Positions 50,183-62,532 of a DNA stretch of 64,000 nt are shown here, piece by piece. How positions within the stretch are numbered: the first letter of the stretch is position 1; the number at the start of each line of letters is the position of its first letter. Position numbers and translations under genes: made by a program. The DNA comes from Azadirachta indica (Eukaryota > Streptophyta > Magnoliopsida > Sapindales > Meliaceae): assembly GCA_022749755.1 (NCBI GenBank), contig CM040452.1:23567424-23631423 (forward strand). The letters run 5' to 3'. A model generated the notes under the pieces. The model was not told where the DNA came from and searched no databases. It was given only the letters and a program-made list of their open reading frames with translations.

Positions 50183-53100
50183 ATGAGATTGATCTTATTG
50201 GGAATTCTATTGGTTCTTGGAACCTTTGAAGTGGCAAGTTCACATGGAGATCAGCCGCTCTCAAGAATTGCCGTTCATAATGCTATATTTGCTCTTAACG
50301 ATCGGGCCTATATTAAAGCCTCTCCCAGTACTCTTGGATTGAAGGTGAGCTTCAGTAGCAGCACATTCCTTTGTTTCTCTATCATTATTTTGTGAAATTA
50401 TATTAAAACCAAAATCAATTTGATTATCCACTTGATGGCCACGAAATTGAATATTTTTTACTAGTGAAATGTCATTTTAGCATTTGTTGATACTTCTATT
50501 TGGTCAAAGTTTCTTCTTTAGACCCACCAACAAAAAGATTAAATATGCAAAAGCCTGAAACTCTTTAAGTTTATTCTGCGTTTAGTGAAAATACTTTTTT
50601 ACTGTTTCAGGGGCAAAATTCAGAGTGGGTGACCGTGGAGTATAGTTCTCCAAACCCCTCTGTTGATGATTGGATTGGAGTATTTTCTCCTTCCAATTTC
50701 AGGTAAAACATGTCTTTGCGTTTTATAAGTACACAGATACATAAGATATACATTATACTTGTTGATTAAACACAAAACACAATAATATTGATCTAACTGG
50801 AAGCATATATATATTTCACAATTTGCAGTGCTTCCACTTGCTCTGCAGAAAACCCGAGAGTTGTTCCTCCACTCTTGTGTTCTGCACCTATTAAGGTTTG
50901 CATTGTGCTTCTTTGCCCCCATTCTTTCAGCTCTTTCTTAGCTTGCTTTTACTGAAGTTGAGCTGGGATTCCTATATTAATGTTTAACTACCTCATTTTT
51001 CTCAACAGTACCAACATGCGAATTACTCTAGCCCTCAGTACAAACATACAGGGAAAGGTTCATTGAAGCTTCAGTTGATAAACCAGAGATCAGACTTCTC
51101 TTTTGCACTATTTTCTGGTGGTTTGTTAAGTGTAAACTCCTAACTGTTTTTTTTCTTCATAATATGTACAGTTATTTGAATCTTAATTAAAAAATAATCC
51201 GAAAGTACCTAAATGTGAAGAACCAATGCTTTAGTTGGTCGCCATGCATAATTTTTTTCTTACCAAAACAAATTTATCTTGAGATGCTTAGCAATTGCCC
51301 CATATAAATAAGGTTGATGTAGAATGAGCTAGACTAGTTTAGCATTGCTTTTATTTTTCTTATTTTATTTAGATTAGGCTTTAGTTTCTCATTAGAGTCA
51401 TGTTTGGGTTACTTATTTTAGTTGGTTTTGGTTTTCATTGTTATGTTTAGCGTAAAAGTTCCATTTTTTGTTGGAAGTAGATTTCTTTCCTTTAGTTTTC
51501 ATTGTTAATTTTAGAGAAGGAATTCTATTTCTTATTGAAAGTAAATCTTTTTCCTCTTTGTTTAGGTTTATGGCCACCATGTATAGGTCCTTATTTTCAC
51601 TTTTAGAATTAAACTTCAAAGATAATAAATAAAAGTTATGATATTCTTCTCCTATTTCTTCTAATTTTTCTCACACTTTTATTCTCACATCAAAGGTTTC
51701 TGGTAACTACTTGATAGTTGTATGGACTCAACTCAACAACACATTAATCTAATTGCTTGGGGTGGGCTATGTGAAGAGGATTTCACGCAGCAATTTCATT
51801 TTTTTCCTTTTTAACTTTACTTGATCAGAATCCCTTTTGGCCTGACTCTCATGCTTCTAGAACCTTCATCCTGATCAAAGGACACTATTCCTCATCTTGG
51901 TTTCTTAGTCCATAGTTGCTGAAAATTTATAGAAGAATGTCTGTCACTTTTATGTGAATATGTTTCTTTCATTCTCAGCATTGGTGCAGTCTGACTTTCT
52001 TCACCTGTTAAAATTTTGTTCTATCATATGACATTATTGATAAATTACTGTAATGATCCTATAATTTCCCCTGGAACATGCAATTTTCTGTGGTGCCTAT
52101 TTATTAGTGGTCTAGCTAATTTGTGTTTTTCCTTTTGTTGCTATAATAGCCAAAGCTAGTAGCAGTGTCAAATAAAGTAGCTTTCACAGATCCAAATGCA
52201 CCAGTCTATCCGCGTTTGGCACAAGGAAAAAAGTGGAATGAAGTAAGTTCAATTCTCATTGTAGTTCTCAATCTCCTATAAATTAAATCTGGTAATTACG
52301 TTGCCTTTCAACATAGTAAAAATTTTACAACCATATGGATCTAAATTCTACATTGACAAACTTTAATTCACTAGCTTGTGTCCATCAGTCATCCTGGACT
52401 TAATTGTTACCAATAATGTGCACAGTTATCTTATTTGGAGCTGACCATACTTTTCCACTTCATATTCAGATGACAGTTACATGGACAAGTGGATATGGGA
52501 TTAATGTGGCAGAACCTTTTGTGGAATGGGGTCCAAAAGAAGGTGATCATACCCGTTCCCCTGCTGGAACACTGACATTTGAACGTGGCAGTATGTGTGG
52601 TGCGTGACTCCTCTGGCTTTTAAATTTCTGCCGAGATGACATATCTGGAAGTTAATTGACATTGCACTGACTTAGAGTGACAAACCATTATTATCTGAAT
52701 TGTGAATCCTAATGCAATTCATAGTAATAAATTGTAGATAGAAGTAATGGCATTCCAATGCTGTTGCATCTTACCCTAAAGATAGAAAGAAAAAAGAGTA
52801 CTACTTTAAATTCATTTGAATAGATTAGTTCTAGCATTCATAATGGATTGCCTATGTAGTTATGCATTCAAAATATAGTAGATTTTAATAATTTGATCGT
52901 TCTCTAAATCGTATATTTAGCTGCATAAGTGCTATTGATCTGTTACCTTCTTTTCTATTTTACTTCTTCAGGCTTCTTGCAGTTACAAAAGTAATTGAGT
53001 GAGATACATTTGGTGATTGGCAGAATCACCCAAAACTTTTACCCTGGATGTTTTTGCAGGTGCACCAGCAAGGACGGTTGGATGGCGTGATCCTGGATTC

Positions 53101-55958
53101 ATACACACCAGCTTTTTGAAGGAGTTGTGGCCCAACACAATGTATGTTATGTCTTATACTAGTGCATGTGATGTTGATTCTAGGCATGTTAGACCTCCTA
53201 TTCAGCTTGAAACAGTCTTATGATGATGTATTCTTAATGTATGCTTATCAGTATTTTAGTGAAATATCCAGAATCCTTTAAGGTTTTATTTGAAATTTTA
53301 TCCACAGAAATTAAACTATGACTGAAGTAACCCTCGTACATCGTTGAATTGGAATTCAGTTTTGGTGTTAAGCAAATCACAGTTAAGCTGTAGAACAATT
53401 TCCCTATTGTGGAACAGTCCAATAATACACAGCTCTCTTAAAAAGGATTAAATTTGAATTCTAAATTTCTGATCTTTTCAAGTGGATGAGTTTTCCTATC
53501 AAATAGAATCACTAAATGTTAAATTATCATCATGTTTAGGAAGTTTCTGTCAACGTTTTAGCAGTACATAGAACTCAACATATTATATACTTTTATTGAT
53601 TTTTTCTTTTTTCTTATGTAGGTACATCTACAAGCTGGGGCATAGATTGTTCAATGGTACAGTTATTTGGAGTTCAGAGTACCAGTTTAAAGCATCTCCT
53701 AATCCTGGTCAAAATTCTCTGCAACGTGTAGTTATTTTTGGCGACATGGGAAAGGTTTGAACTTTAATTTAAAATTTTGAGTCACGTGAATCAGCGGCTC
53801 TATGAGATCTAAGGTCTTGACAGCTCTATTTGTTAAATGTATCATTGCATCTGTGTGAATGATTGTGTGCATATCTGTAGATTGGGGATGAACTGTTTAT
53901 GTTGGAATATTAAATTTAAAATACCATCTTTATGTTCTATTGTTTCTTGACAGGTCTTTTTCAGTGTTTCAGCATCATGTCATGCCCAATTTATCTAATA
54001 CTATGTTTAAAAATTATGAGGGACTTTACTCAAACCACCAACTTAGCTGCAGTTCATGAAGTTTCTTTAATTTTTCATTTTGCAGGATGAATCTGATGGT
54101 TCTAATGAGTATAATAACTTCCAGCGTGGTTCTCTTAACACTACTAGACAGCTTATTCAAGATTTGAAGAACATTGATATAGTCTTCCACATTGGAGATA
54201 TTTGTTATGCAAATGGATACCTTTCGCAGTGGGACCAGTTTACAGCACAGATTGAGCCAATTGCATCAACTGTGCCATACATGATTGCAAGGTTTGTCAT
54301 AATTTACTTATACAGCTTGCCAGCTTGTCAGAGTATAAACTACTCCTGAACTTTTTCTTATGAGGCAACCGGCTTTTTCTCCTTATAGTGGCAACCATGA
54401 GCGCGACTGGCCGGGAACAGGATCTTTCTATGAGAACATGGATTCTGGTGGAGAATGTGGTGTGTTGGCTGAGACTATGTTCTACGTCCCTGCTGAGAAC
54501 AGAGCTAAGTTCTGGTACGGGGATTTCATAAGCAAACTTATCAATTTAGTTAGTTTTACAATGCTATAATATCTGTTTTGAGAATTTCATATTTTATTTT
54601 AACCGTTGATGCTGGTTATATTGTTTAAACCAGTTAGACCTTGATACCTTCTAGTACCATCTTTATTTTTTAGTGCAAGGAATTATTTTACTTATGCTAA
54701 GGCAAATATAAAATAGACATGAATTGCACAGGGTTCAGTATCTCGGGTTTTTTCCAAAGATTATATAATTTGTGAAAACTTTCAATGTTGATACAAGCTG
54801 AAAGAACATAGATAGTTTCCTTTTTCTTTGTTTTCTATCTGTGGTTCACTTTTTTCAGGATGCTGCGGGATCTAACGTTGAATTTATAATTTTACTAGGT
54901 ACTCCACAGACTATGGCATGTTCCGTTTTTGTGTAGCTGACACAGAACATGATTGGAGAGAAGGAACTGAGCAATACAAGTTCATTGAGCACTGTCTATC
55001 ATCTGTTGACCGGCAAAAACAACCATGGTTGATTTTTCTTGCACATAGGGTTCTTGGCTATTCTTCTGATTTGTCCTATGCCGTAGAAGGATCATTTGCT
55101 GAACCAATGGGGAGGGAGAGTCTTCAGAAGCTATGGCAGAAGTACAAGGTTGACATTGCCATGTATGGCCATGCGCACAATTACGAAAGGATATGTCCCA
55201 TATACCAGGTACTATCCAAAGTACTTAAGAAGCCAACCTTTATCTTTTTCCTTGCTACATTTTTCCTACTATGGAATTCAGTTTAAACTAATTTGAAGGG
55301 TGCATTCATCATTTCCATTGCTTCTTTGCCCTATGGATAACCCGAATTATGAATTGTTAAATTCGACCATGTATAAGTTAGAAGACAGTTTCATTAAATG
55401 GTTGCCATTTCACACCACCATCTGTTGCCTTTTACATTTGTCCTAAAATGAAAAATTAATTCTTTTGCCGAAATGCTGTTGCCTTTTGAACATGTAACAT
55501 AGTATAAATGTAAATTCTGTCCCTTTAGTTCTGTTTATCAATTTCTGAGTAGCATCAGTAGGCTACACAGTGATAGTGGTTACATGATTAAAGATTTGGA
55601 AATTACAATTCCTTTAGCTAACAACTGAATTATCAATTCTCTTCTTCTACAGAATATCTGTACCAATCAAGAGAAGCGCTATTATAAGGGCACTTTAAAT
55701 GGGACAATTCATGTGGTAGCTGGTGGTGGAGGAGCTAGCCTTTCAGAATTTACCACCCTCCAAACTGCATGGAGTTTATACAGAGACTGTGATTACGGAT
55801 TTGTTGAACTTACAGCATTTGATCATTCAAATCTGTTGTTTGAGTATAAGAAAAGCAGAGATGGAAAGGTATACGACTCTTTTAGAATATCCCGGGATTA
55901 TAGAGACATTTTAGCCTGCACTGTGGACAGTTGCCCGAGCACAACCCTTGCATCATAA
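50183..55958 (+). CDS. PAP1: Purple acid phosphatase, PAP1/PAP27 type (large secreted metallophosphoesterase)
   Basis: Twelve exons join in frame: 50183-50344, 50611-50702, 50829-50895, 51009-51131, 52150-52242, 52470-52599, 53060-53141, 53622-53754, 54086-54291, 54389-54514, 54899-55208 and 55653-55958. They give 609 residues. A signal peptide (about 1-22, 'MRLILLGILLVLGTFEVASS') precedes an N-terminal fibronectin-like region and the metallophosphatase core. Metal-binding motifs are 'GDMGK' (Asp291), 'GDICY' (Asp332, Tyr335), 'GNHE' (Asn365), 'FLAH' (His454) and 'GHAH' (His496, His498). All seven ligands are present, although this subgroup is often labelled 'probable inactive' and has GNHE where typical PAPs have GNHD. 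It probably hydrolyses phosphate esters in the secretory path or wall. I recall RUS3 (At1g13770) and PAP1 (At1g13750) as close neighbours in Arabidopsis, which supports this identity. Confidence 0.93.
51250..52075. repeat. Insertion in PAP1 intron 4, LTR-like sequence
   Basis: Intron 4 is 1018 bp here but only 187 bp in the tandem copy. Flanking parts align ('AGAACCAA...TTTAGTTGG' on the left, 'GCAATTTTCTTTGG'-like on the right). The extra DNA contains 'TTCAAAGATAATAAATAAAAG', which looks like the end of an LTR transcript, but no clear TG...CA ends or target duplication were found. Confidence 0.4.
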
Positions 55959-56909
55959 TTTATGCATGGGTTAGAGATTTTCATAATAAATATTCATGTT
56001 GAATTGGCTTCATATTGTGGCAAGTGCGCTCCCATTCCATAATGTAATTTCCTGCTTGATGTAACTATACAACAGGAATGGTAATTTCATGCAATAAGAA
56101 AGGTCCCATTTCTACTTCCTGGGTATTTATATGATGCATTAGTACTACTTTTACCTTTTTATTAAACACTGGTGGCCTTTCCAAATTAAGTGTGCTAATG
56201 CATAGTGATTAGAATAGTTTTCAGATTAAAAAAACTGGGAAATTTAACTGTTAACATATATCTTTTGCAAGATTAAATTACTAGCAACACCAAATGGATG
56301 CAAAATTCATGTACTAATTTTCGTGCTTTTCTATCAAAGAATAGAGCTAATGTGCTTCCATCAATGAAAATATTTTTAAAAGAAAAACAAAATGAACGTC
56401 AATTTCTCTTTAAAAGATATCATTAAAAATTAAAAAAATGCAACTTGTTTTAAACCAAGGGGAATTGACAGATACCTAACTTTGGTCCGAAATTAGATAC
56501 ATAATTAATTTTTATTTAGATACAAATAAATCAAATATTTCTTAACATTTCAGTTGATGTAGTGTACCCGTAGAATAAAGTTTATTTAGAAAATAATGGA
56601 CCCCATATTAACAAAGTCTTTTCATGGGTCTACATACGTTGTTATTGCTTATGAAGTAGACTTTTAACAGAAATAAAGACGAGGGAACGGAAAAAGGCTC
56701 TTGGGGCCTGATTTTGGCGGGCAAAAAGCCAGAACGTTGATATAAACAGCAAACAGATAATATTATACTCCGAACGTCACACTCTGAAATATATAGGAGA
56801 GTAGTCCAAATTTCATTATCAGCTGCTGAGCTGCCTTCTTCATTGACATCTTTACAAGCTCTTAGTTTGATCACTTGATCGTGCTTGCTTGGAGGTGCCG
56901 TCCGGTCGG
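55959..56909. other. Spacer between the PAP tandem copies
   Basis: It should contain the PAP1 3' UTR and the old promoter of the second copy. No other gene was recognised. Confidence 0.45.
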
Positions 56910-57359
56910 ATGAGAGAATTGATCATAACATTAATATTGGTTCTTGGAACCTTAGTTGAAGTGGTGGGTTCACACGGAGATCAGCCGCTCTCCAGCATTG
57001 ACATTCATAAGTCTGTATTTGCTCTCGATTTCCATGCCTACATTGAAGCCTCTCCTGCTATTCTTGGATTGAAGGTTTGCTTCAGTACATACAGTAGCTA
57101 ATTAAGCCAGCAGCAGTAAGTTTAATCTGGTGTATTCTCTTAATTATTTTGTGAAATATATATATATATATATTATATGAATACGTTTGTTGAAACTTCA
57201 TTTAAAACCAGTCAACGAAAAGATTAAAATATGAAAATATTTCAGGGCGGAAATTCAGACTGGGTGATGGTAGAATATGGTACTCCAAACCCTTCTGTTG
57301 ATGATTGGATTGGAGTATTTTCTCCTTCCAATTTCAGGTAAAGTATGCATAGATACATT

Positions 57360-57396
<37 letters not shown>

Positions 57397-60300
57397 ATTA
57401 CACTATCTATAATTGATATATCCTTATTAATTGGGAGTTTGTATATTTCACAATTTGCACTTCGCAGTGCTTCCACTTGCTCCTCAGAAAGCCCAAGCAT
57501 TACTCCTCCCCTCTTGCGTTCTGCGCCTATTAAGGTTTGGGTTTACATTCTGCGTTTTTTCCCACTACTTTTCCACATCATTTCTCGAGTCTTTTTTTTC
57601 AATTAATAAGATTTTTTACAACTTTTTAGTTGAATAAAAACAGATTTTTTGCATGATATAAGGAAGTCACAATGATATCATTAAATTTTCTTTTAAAACT
57701 TATCCCTACATGAGTACCCACATAAAATATATCACTTCTTATTATTTCCAAAGATATACTTATTTATTTTGTGTACTCTCTTCTACTCTTTAAAATTTGG
57801 GAATTTTTACTCACATGCAAAATTTAAAGGTATTGTTCTATTAAGGTATCAATTTGTATAATTGAGCTTTCATTAAGGATTTATATACAATTGTTCTATT
57901 AAGGTATCAATTTGTATAATTGAGTTTTTATTAAGGATTTATATACATAGCACTACTTATAGAATTTATATTAACATAGTTTTCATCATTACTCGTTGAA
58001 TACATATTATTTTCTATGCTAATGTTTAACTTACTAATTTCTGGTGACAGTATCAGTATGCAAACTACTCCAGTCCTCAGTACAAAAATACTGGGAGAGG
58101 TGGGTTGAAGCTTCAGTTGATTAAGCAGGGATCAGACTTCGCTTTTGCACAATTTTCTGGTGGTTTATCGAATGTATGCTACCCTCCTATCCAGCCAAAA
58201 TTGAGAAGAACCAACAATTTAGTTGGTTGGCCTGTCTTATCACTGTTATGATTCTAGAATTTCAGCAGGAAGAAGCAATTTTCTTTGGCGCCTGTTTATC
58301 AAAATTCTTTACTAATTCTCCTGCTATAATTTGTGTTTTTCCTTTTTGTTGATATAATAGCCAAAGCTAGTTGCTGTGTCAAATAAAGTAGCTTTCACTA
58401 ATCCAGATGCACCAGTTTACCCACGTTTGGCCCAAGGAAAATGTGGAATGAAGTTCAATTCTTGCAACAATTTAGCTCCACATTGAAAAGCATTTTCAAA
58501 GGTTCACTGGCCTGTCTCCATCAGTCATCCTGGACTTCAATGTTATCAATAATGTGCACAGTTATCTCATTTTGGAGCTGAACAATACTTTTCAACTTTG
58601 TATTCAGATGACAGTAACCTGGACAAGCGCATATGGGATTGACGAGGCAGAACCTTTTGTACAATGGGGTCCAAAATGAGGTGATTGTACACAGTGCCCT
58701 GCTGGAACACTGACATTTGGACGTGGCAGTTTGTGTGGTGTATAACTCCCGCTCCTTTTAAATTTTCATTTTCATCCAAAATGCATACCTGGGAATTAAC
58801 TGAAAGGGCACCAAGTTAGACTGACTAGCCATTGTTATCTGAATCATGACTTCTAATGCAATTTATAGCAGTGAATATTAGATAGAAGTAATCTGCTCCA
58901 AACAATAGAAATTCTGATGCTTTATGCATCTTAGATACATTCTAATAATTTTATTGTTCTGTAAAATGGTTTTTATAGCTGCATAAGTTTTACTAATCCG
59001 TTACTTCTTTGCTATTTTGCTTGGTAAGGCTTCTTGTATGACAAAAATATCATAATATGATGGACTTTTGTTGCTGTTTATTTAACTACATTGGGATGAG
59101 TCACCCAAAAGTTTAAACCTGTTAAATTTATGTCTAAGATAGATGATTGGTATCAAATTGTATGCACAGGTGCACCAGCAAGGACAGTGGGGTGGCGTGA
59201 TCCTGGATACATACACACCAGTTTTATGAAGGAGCTGTGGCCCAATGCAAAGTATGTTACATTTTATAGTAGTGCATGGTGTTGATTCAAGGTGTGTTAA
59301 GCTTCTTATTTAATTTTAAAAACTGTCCTTAAGGATTTACAAAGATCAGTGACACTTTTATACTGTATTCTTAATGCATGTATATCACTATTCCAGCACA
59401 ATTCCAGTACAACATGCCAAATCCATTTTTAGGTTTTATTTGAAGTTTATTAGCAGAAATTAAACTATGGCTGAAATTAACTTCATGTACTGTTGAATTT
59501 AAATTTAGTTTTCGTGTTAGGCAAATTGCTTTTAAGCTCTGGAACTATTTCATCTATTCTGGAAGAATCCAATAATACGTATCTCTCGTAAAAGGATTGA
59601 ATTTGAAATATTGGATCTTTTTTTATTATCAAATACAATCACTAAATATTAAATTATCACCATGTTTAGAGAGTTTCTGGCAAGTTATTGGCAGTACATG
59701 GTAGTCAACATATTATATGCTTTTTATCCATTCTTCTTTTTTCTTATGTAGGTACACCTCCAAGCTGGGGCATAGATTGTTCAATGGTACAACGATTTGG
59801 AGTTCAAAATACCAGTTTCAAGCATCTCCTTATCCTGGTCAAAAGTCTTTGCAACATGTTTTCATATTTGGCGACATGGGAAAGGTTTGAACTATGATAG
59901 AAAATTTGATGTCATAGTTACAGCATCACCTTATGCCCAATTGGTTTGATAAAATGTCTAAAGATTACAAGGGATTTTAGTCCAAACCATGAACTTAGAT
60001 GGATTTTGTGAAGGAGTGTGTCTAATCCTTCATTTTGCAGGATGAAGCTGATGGTTCAAATGAGTATAATAACTTCCAGTGCAGTTCTCTTAACACCACT
60101 AGACAGCTTATTCAAGATTTGAAGAACATTGATATTGTTTTCCACATTGGAGACATTTGTTATGCAAATGGATACCTTTCACAATGGGACCAGTTTATGG
60201 TACAAATTGAGCCAATTGCATCAACCGTGCCATAGATGGTTGCAAGGTCTGTCGTCATTAACTTATGCAGCTCCAGCTTAGGCATAAATTAGTCCTGAAC

Positions 60301-61644
60301 TTCATCTCATGAAGCAATTGGTGTTTTCTCCTTCCAGTGGTAACCATGATCGTGATCAGCCAGGAACATATTCTTTCTATGGAAATATAGATTCTGGTGG
60401 AGAATGCAATGTGTTGGCTGAGACTATGATCTATGTCCCTGCTGAGAACAGGGCTAAGTTCTGGTATGGGGATTTGAGGAACAAATTCATGAATTTAATT
60501 AGCTTCATTTCATTTTTCATTTCTACTTTTGATTCTGGTTATTTAGTTTTGACCTCTGACCTTGACGCCTTCTACTACCATCTTCTTAATTTTTTTGCTA
60601 CCAAATTATTCAACTTGCACCAAGCAAATATAAATAAAATTTAATCGCATAGGTTTCAGTGTCTCAGATTCCATCCAAAGATGATAATTTATGACAACTT
60701 TCCACGTTGATACAAGTTGAAAGGAACTAGATAGTTTCCTTTATTTTGTCTATTTTTTTGTTTCAATTGTTTCATGATGTTGCGGGATGTAACATTGGAA
60801 GTTATAATCTTATTACCAGATATTCAACAGACTATGGCATGTTCCGCTTTTGCATAGCCGACACAGAGCATGATTGGAGAGAGAGAACCGAGCAATACAA
60901 GTTCATTGAGCATTGCCTAGCATCTGTTGATGGCAAAAGCAACAATGGTTGATTTTCTGGCGCATAGGGTTCTTGGTTATTCTTCCAGTTTTTGGTATGC
61001 TGCAGAAGGATCAGTTGCTGAACCAATTGGGAGGGACAGTCTTCAAAAACTCTGACAGAAATACAAGGTTGACATAGCCATCTACGGTCGTGTGCACAAT
61101 TATGAAAGGACATGTCCTATATACCAGGTATTATCACAATTTGAAGCACTGAAGAAGCTGCACGTTGTTATTTCTTTGCTACATTTATCTTGCTATCGTT
61201 TAGTTGAAATTAAATTGGTGGACGCTGATCTCATTTTCATTACATCTTTCAATTTTGATAAGTATCTGTAGCATCTGCAATCAACATTTGGAAGTTACAA
61301 TTCTTTTAGCTAGCAACTAAACTGTCAAGTTTCTGCTGCTGCAGAATATTTGTACCAACAAAGAGAAGCACTATTATAAGGGCACCATGAATAGGACAAT
61401 ACATGTGGTTGCCGGCGGTGCTGGTGGAGTCCTTGCAGAATTTACCCCCCTCCAAACTAAATGGAGTTTATATAGAGACTGTGATAATGGATTTGTTAAA
61501 CTTACAGCATTTGATCATTCAAACCTGCTGTTCGAGTATAAGAAGAGCAGACACGGAAAGGTGTACAACTCTTTTAGAGTATCCTGGGATTATAGAGACA
61601 TTATAGCTGTGGACAGTTGCCCGAGCACAACCCTTGCGTCATAA
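56910..61644 (+). pseudogene. Inactivated tandem copy of the PAP1-type phosphatase gene
   Basis: All twelve exons of the upstream gene have counterparts in order: 56910-57074, 57246-57337, 57468-57534, 58051-58173, 58361 to about 58452, 58608-58737, 59170-59251, 59752-59884, 60041-60246, 60338-60463, 60820-61127 and 61345-61644. Damage is spread through it. Exon 5 has lost a base and its donor (AATGAAGTTCAA where the intact copy has AATGAAGTAAGT). Exon 6 has a TGA at 58677-58679, exon 9 a TAG (CCATAG, about 60231-60236), and the exon 10/11 join gives TGA. Exon 11 is two bases short, which shifts the frame near 'VDGKSNNG', and the GHxH metal motif has become GRVH. Exons 1-4 remain open and well conserved, so the loss is fairly recent. 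Confidence 0.93.
57359..57384. repeat. AT dinucleotide microsatellite in intron 2 of the PAP pseudogene
   Basis: About 12 uninterrupted AT units followed by ACACAC; a shorter AT run lies at about 57157-57172. Confidence 0.9.
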
Positions 61645-62446
61645 TTTATGCATGGGGATGAATTTTCTTCATATCGTGGCATGTGGGTTCCCCTTTTATA
61701 AATTTTAATTCAGGATTGAGAAATGCAATTATTTTCTTTGCTGTCATATTTACAAGGTTCCGAGGCATATTTTGTGAATGGTTGGGCTGATGGTGGTAGT
61801 AGCTGGGATCAGACATGGATGATAATTTCCTGTTTCACATAGTGATATGAATTGAACGGTAATTTCATGCAATGAAGAGTGTGGTTTGCTATAAATAAAT
61901 AAATAAGGGTGTCCTTATATGATAACAGGTAGAATGTCAAGGCTTGAAGTTTAGTCCTGGTGCGGAGAGGGGATAACAGAGGAATGGACGTTAACCATTG
62001 ACATTTTCCGATTATTTCTTGTTTGTTTCTCTGTCTGTAATCCTTAATCTTGTGGTCTGAAATATCATAACAAATACATCGTGCCAGACATATGCTTTTC
62101 AAAATTATAAGTGTTCAGGTCAAGACAAAAGGTTAATCCTTTCAACTTTTTACTTTATTTTCTCTCTTGAAAATTGCAGCTTTAATGCTGAACAAATTTT
62201 ATGAAAGAGCTTGGTTTCAACTTCAAGAAGGTTAGAATTCGGAATGGTAAAGATTTTTATGCTTAGCGTTCATGATTTCGTGCATAGAAACTGCTTTAAT
62301 ATGTTTTTGTTTTGTTTGCTTTTTTTTTTTTTTTGTGTGGGGGGCCTGGATACTTGGATGTTCGATGCTTCTGGTACTGGGATTTCTTAGTTTAGACTGT
62401 GCAATGAAATACAGTTTACATCGTCAGTTAATGAAGTTGACAAACT
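61645..62446. other. Intergenic, upstream of the POLAR-like gene
   Basis: No gene was recognised. A T-rich run at 62322-62334 and the probable 5' leader of the next gene are the only notable contents. Confidence 0.45.
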
Positions 62447-62532
62447 GGGTTAGAGTTTCTCTACGAAAGAAGGGAAGTTATGGATTTATGGGTTAGAGTT
62501 TCTCTACGAAAGAAGGAAAGATATGGATTTAT
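62447..62532 (+). repeat. 43 bp tandem duplication containing the start codon of the POLAR-like gene
   Basis: 62447-62489 and 62490-62532 are near-identical (GGGTTAGAGTTTCTCTACGA and so on, up to ATGGATTTAT), differing at a few bases. Each ends with ATGGATTTATGGG, so there are two ATG codons, 62480 and 62523. The first opens a roughly 39-codon out-of-frame upstream frame that overlaps the gene start. Confidence 0.93.
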
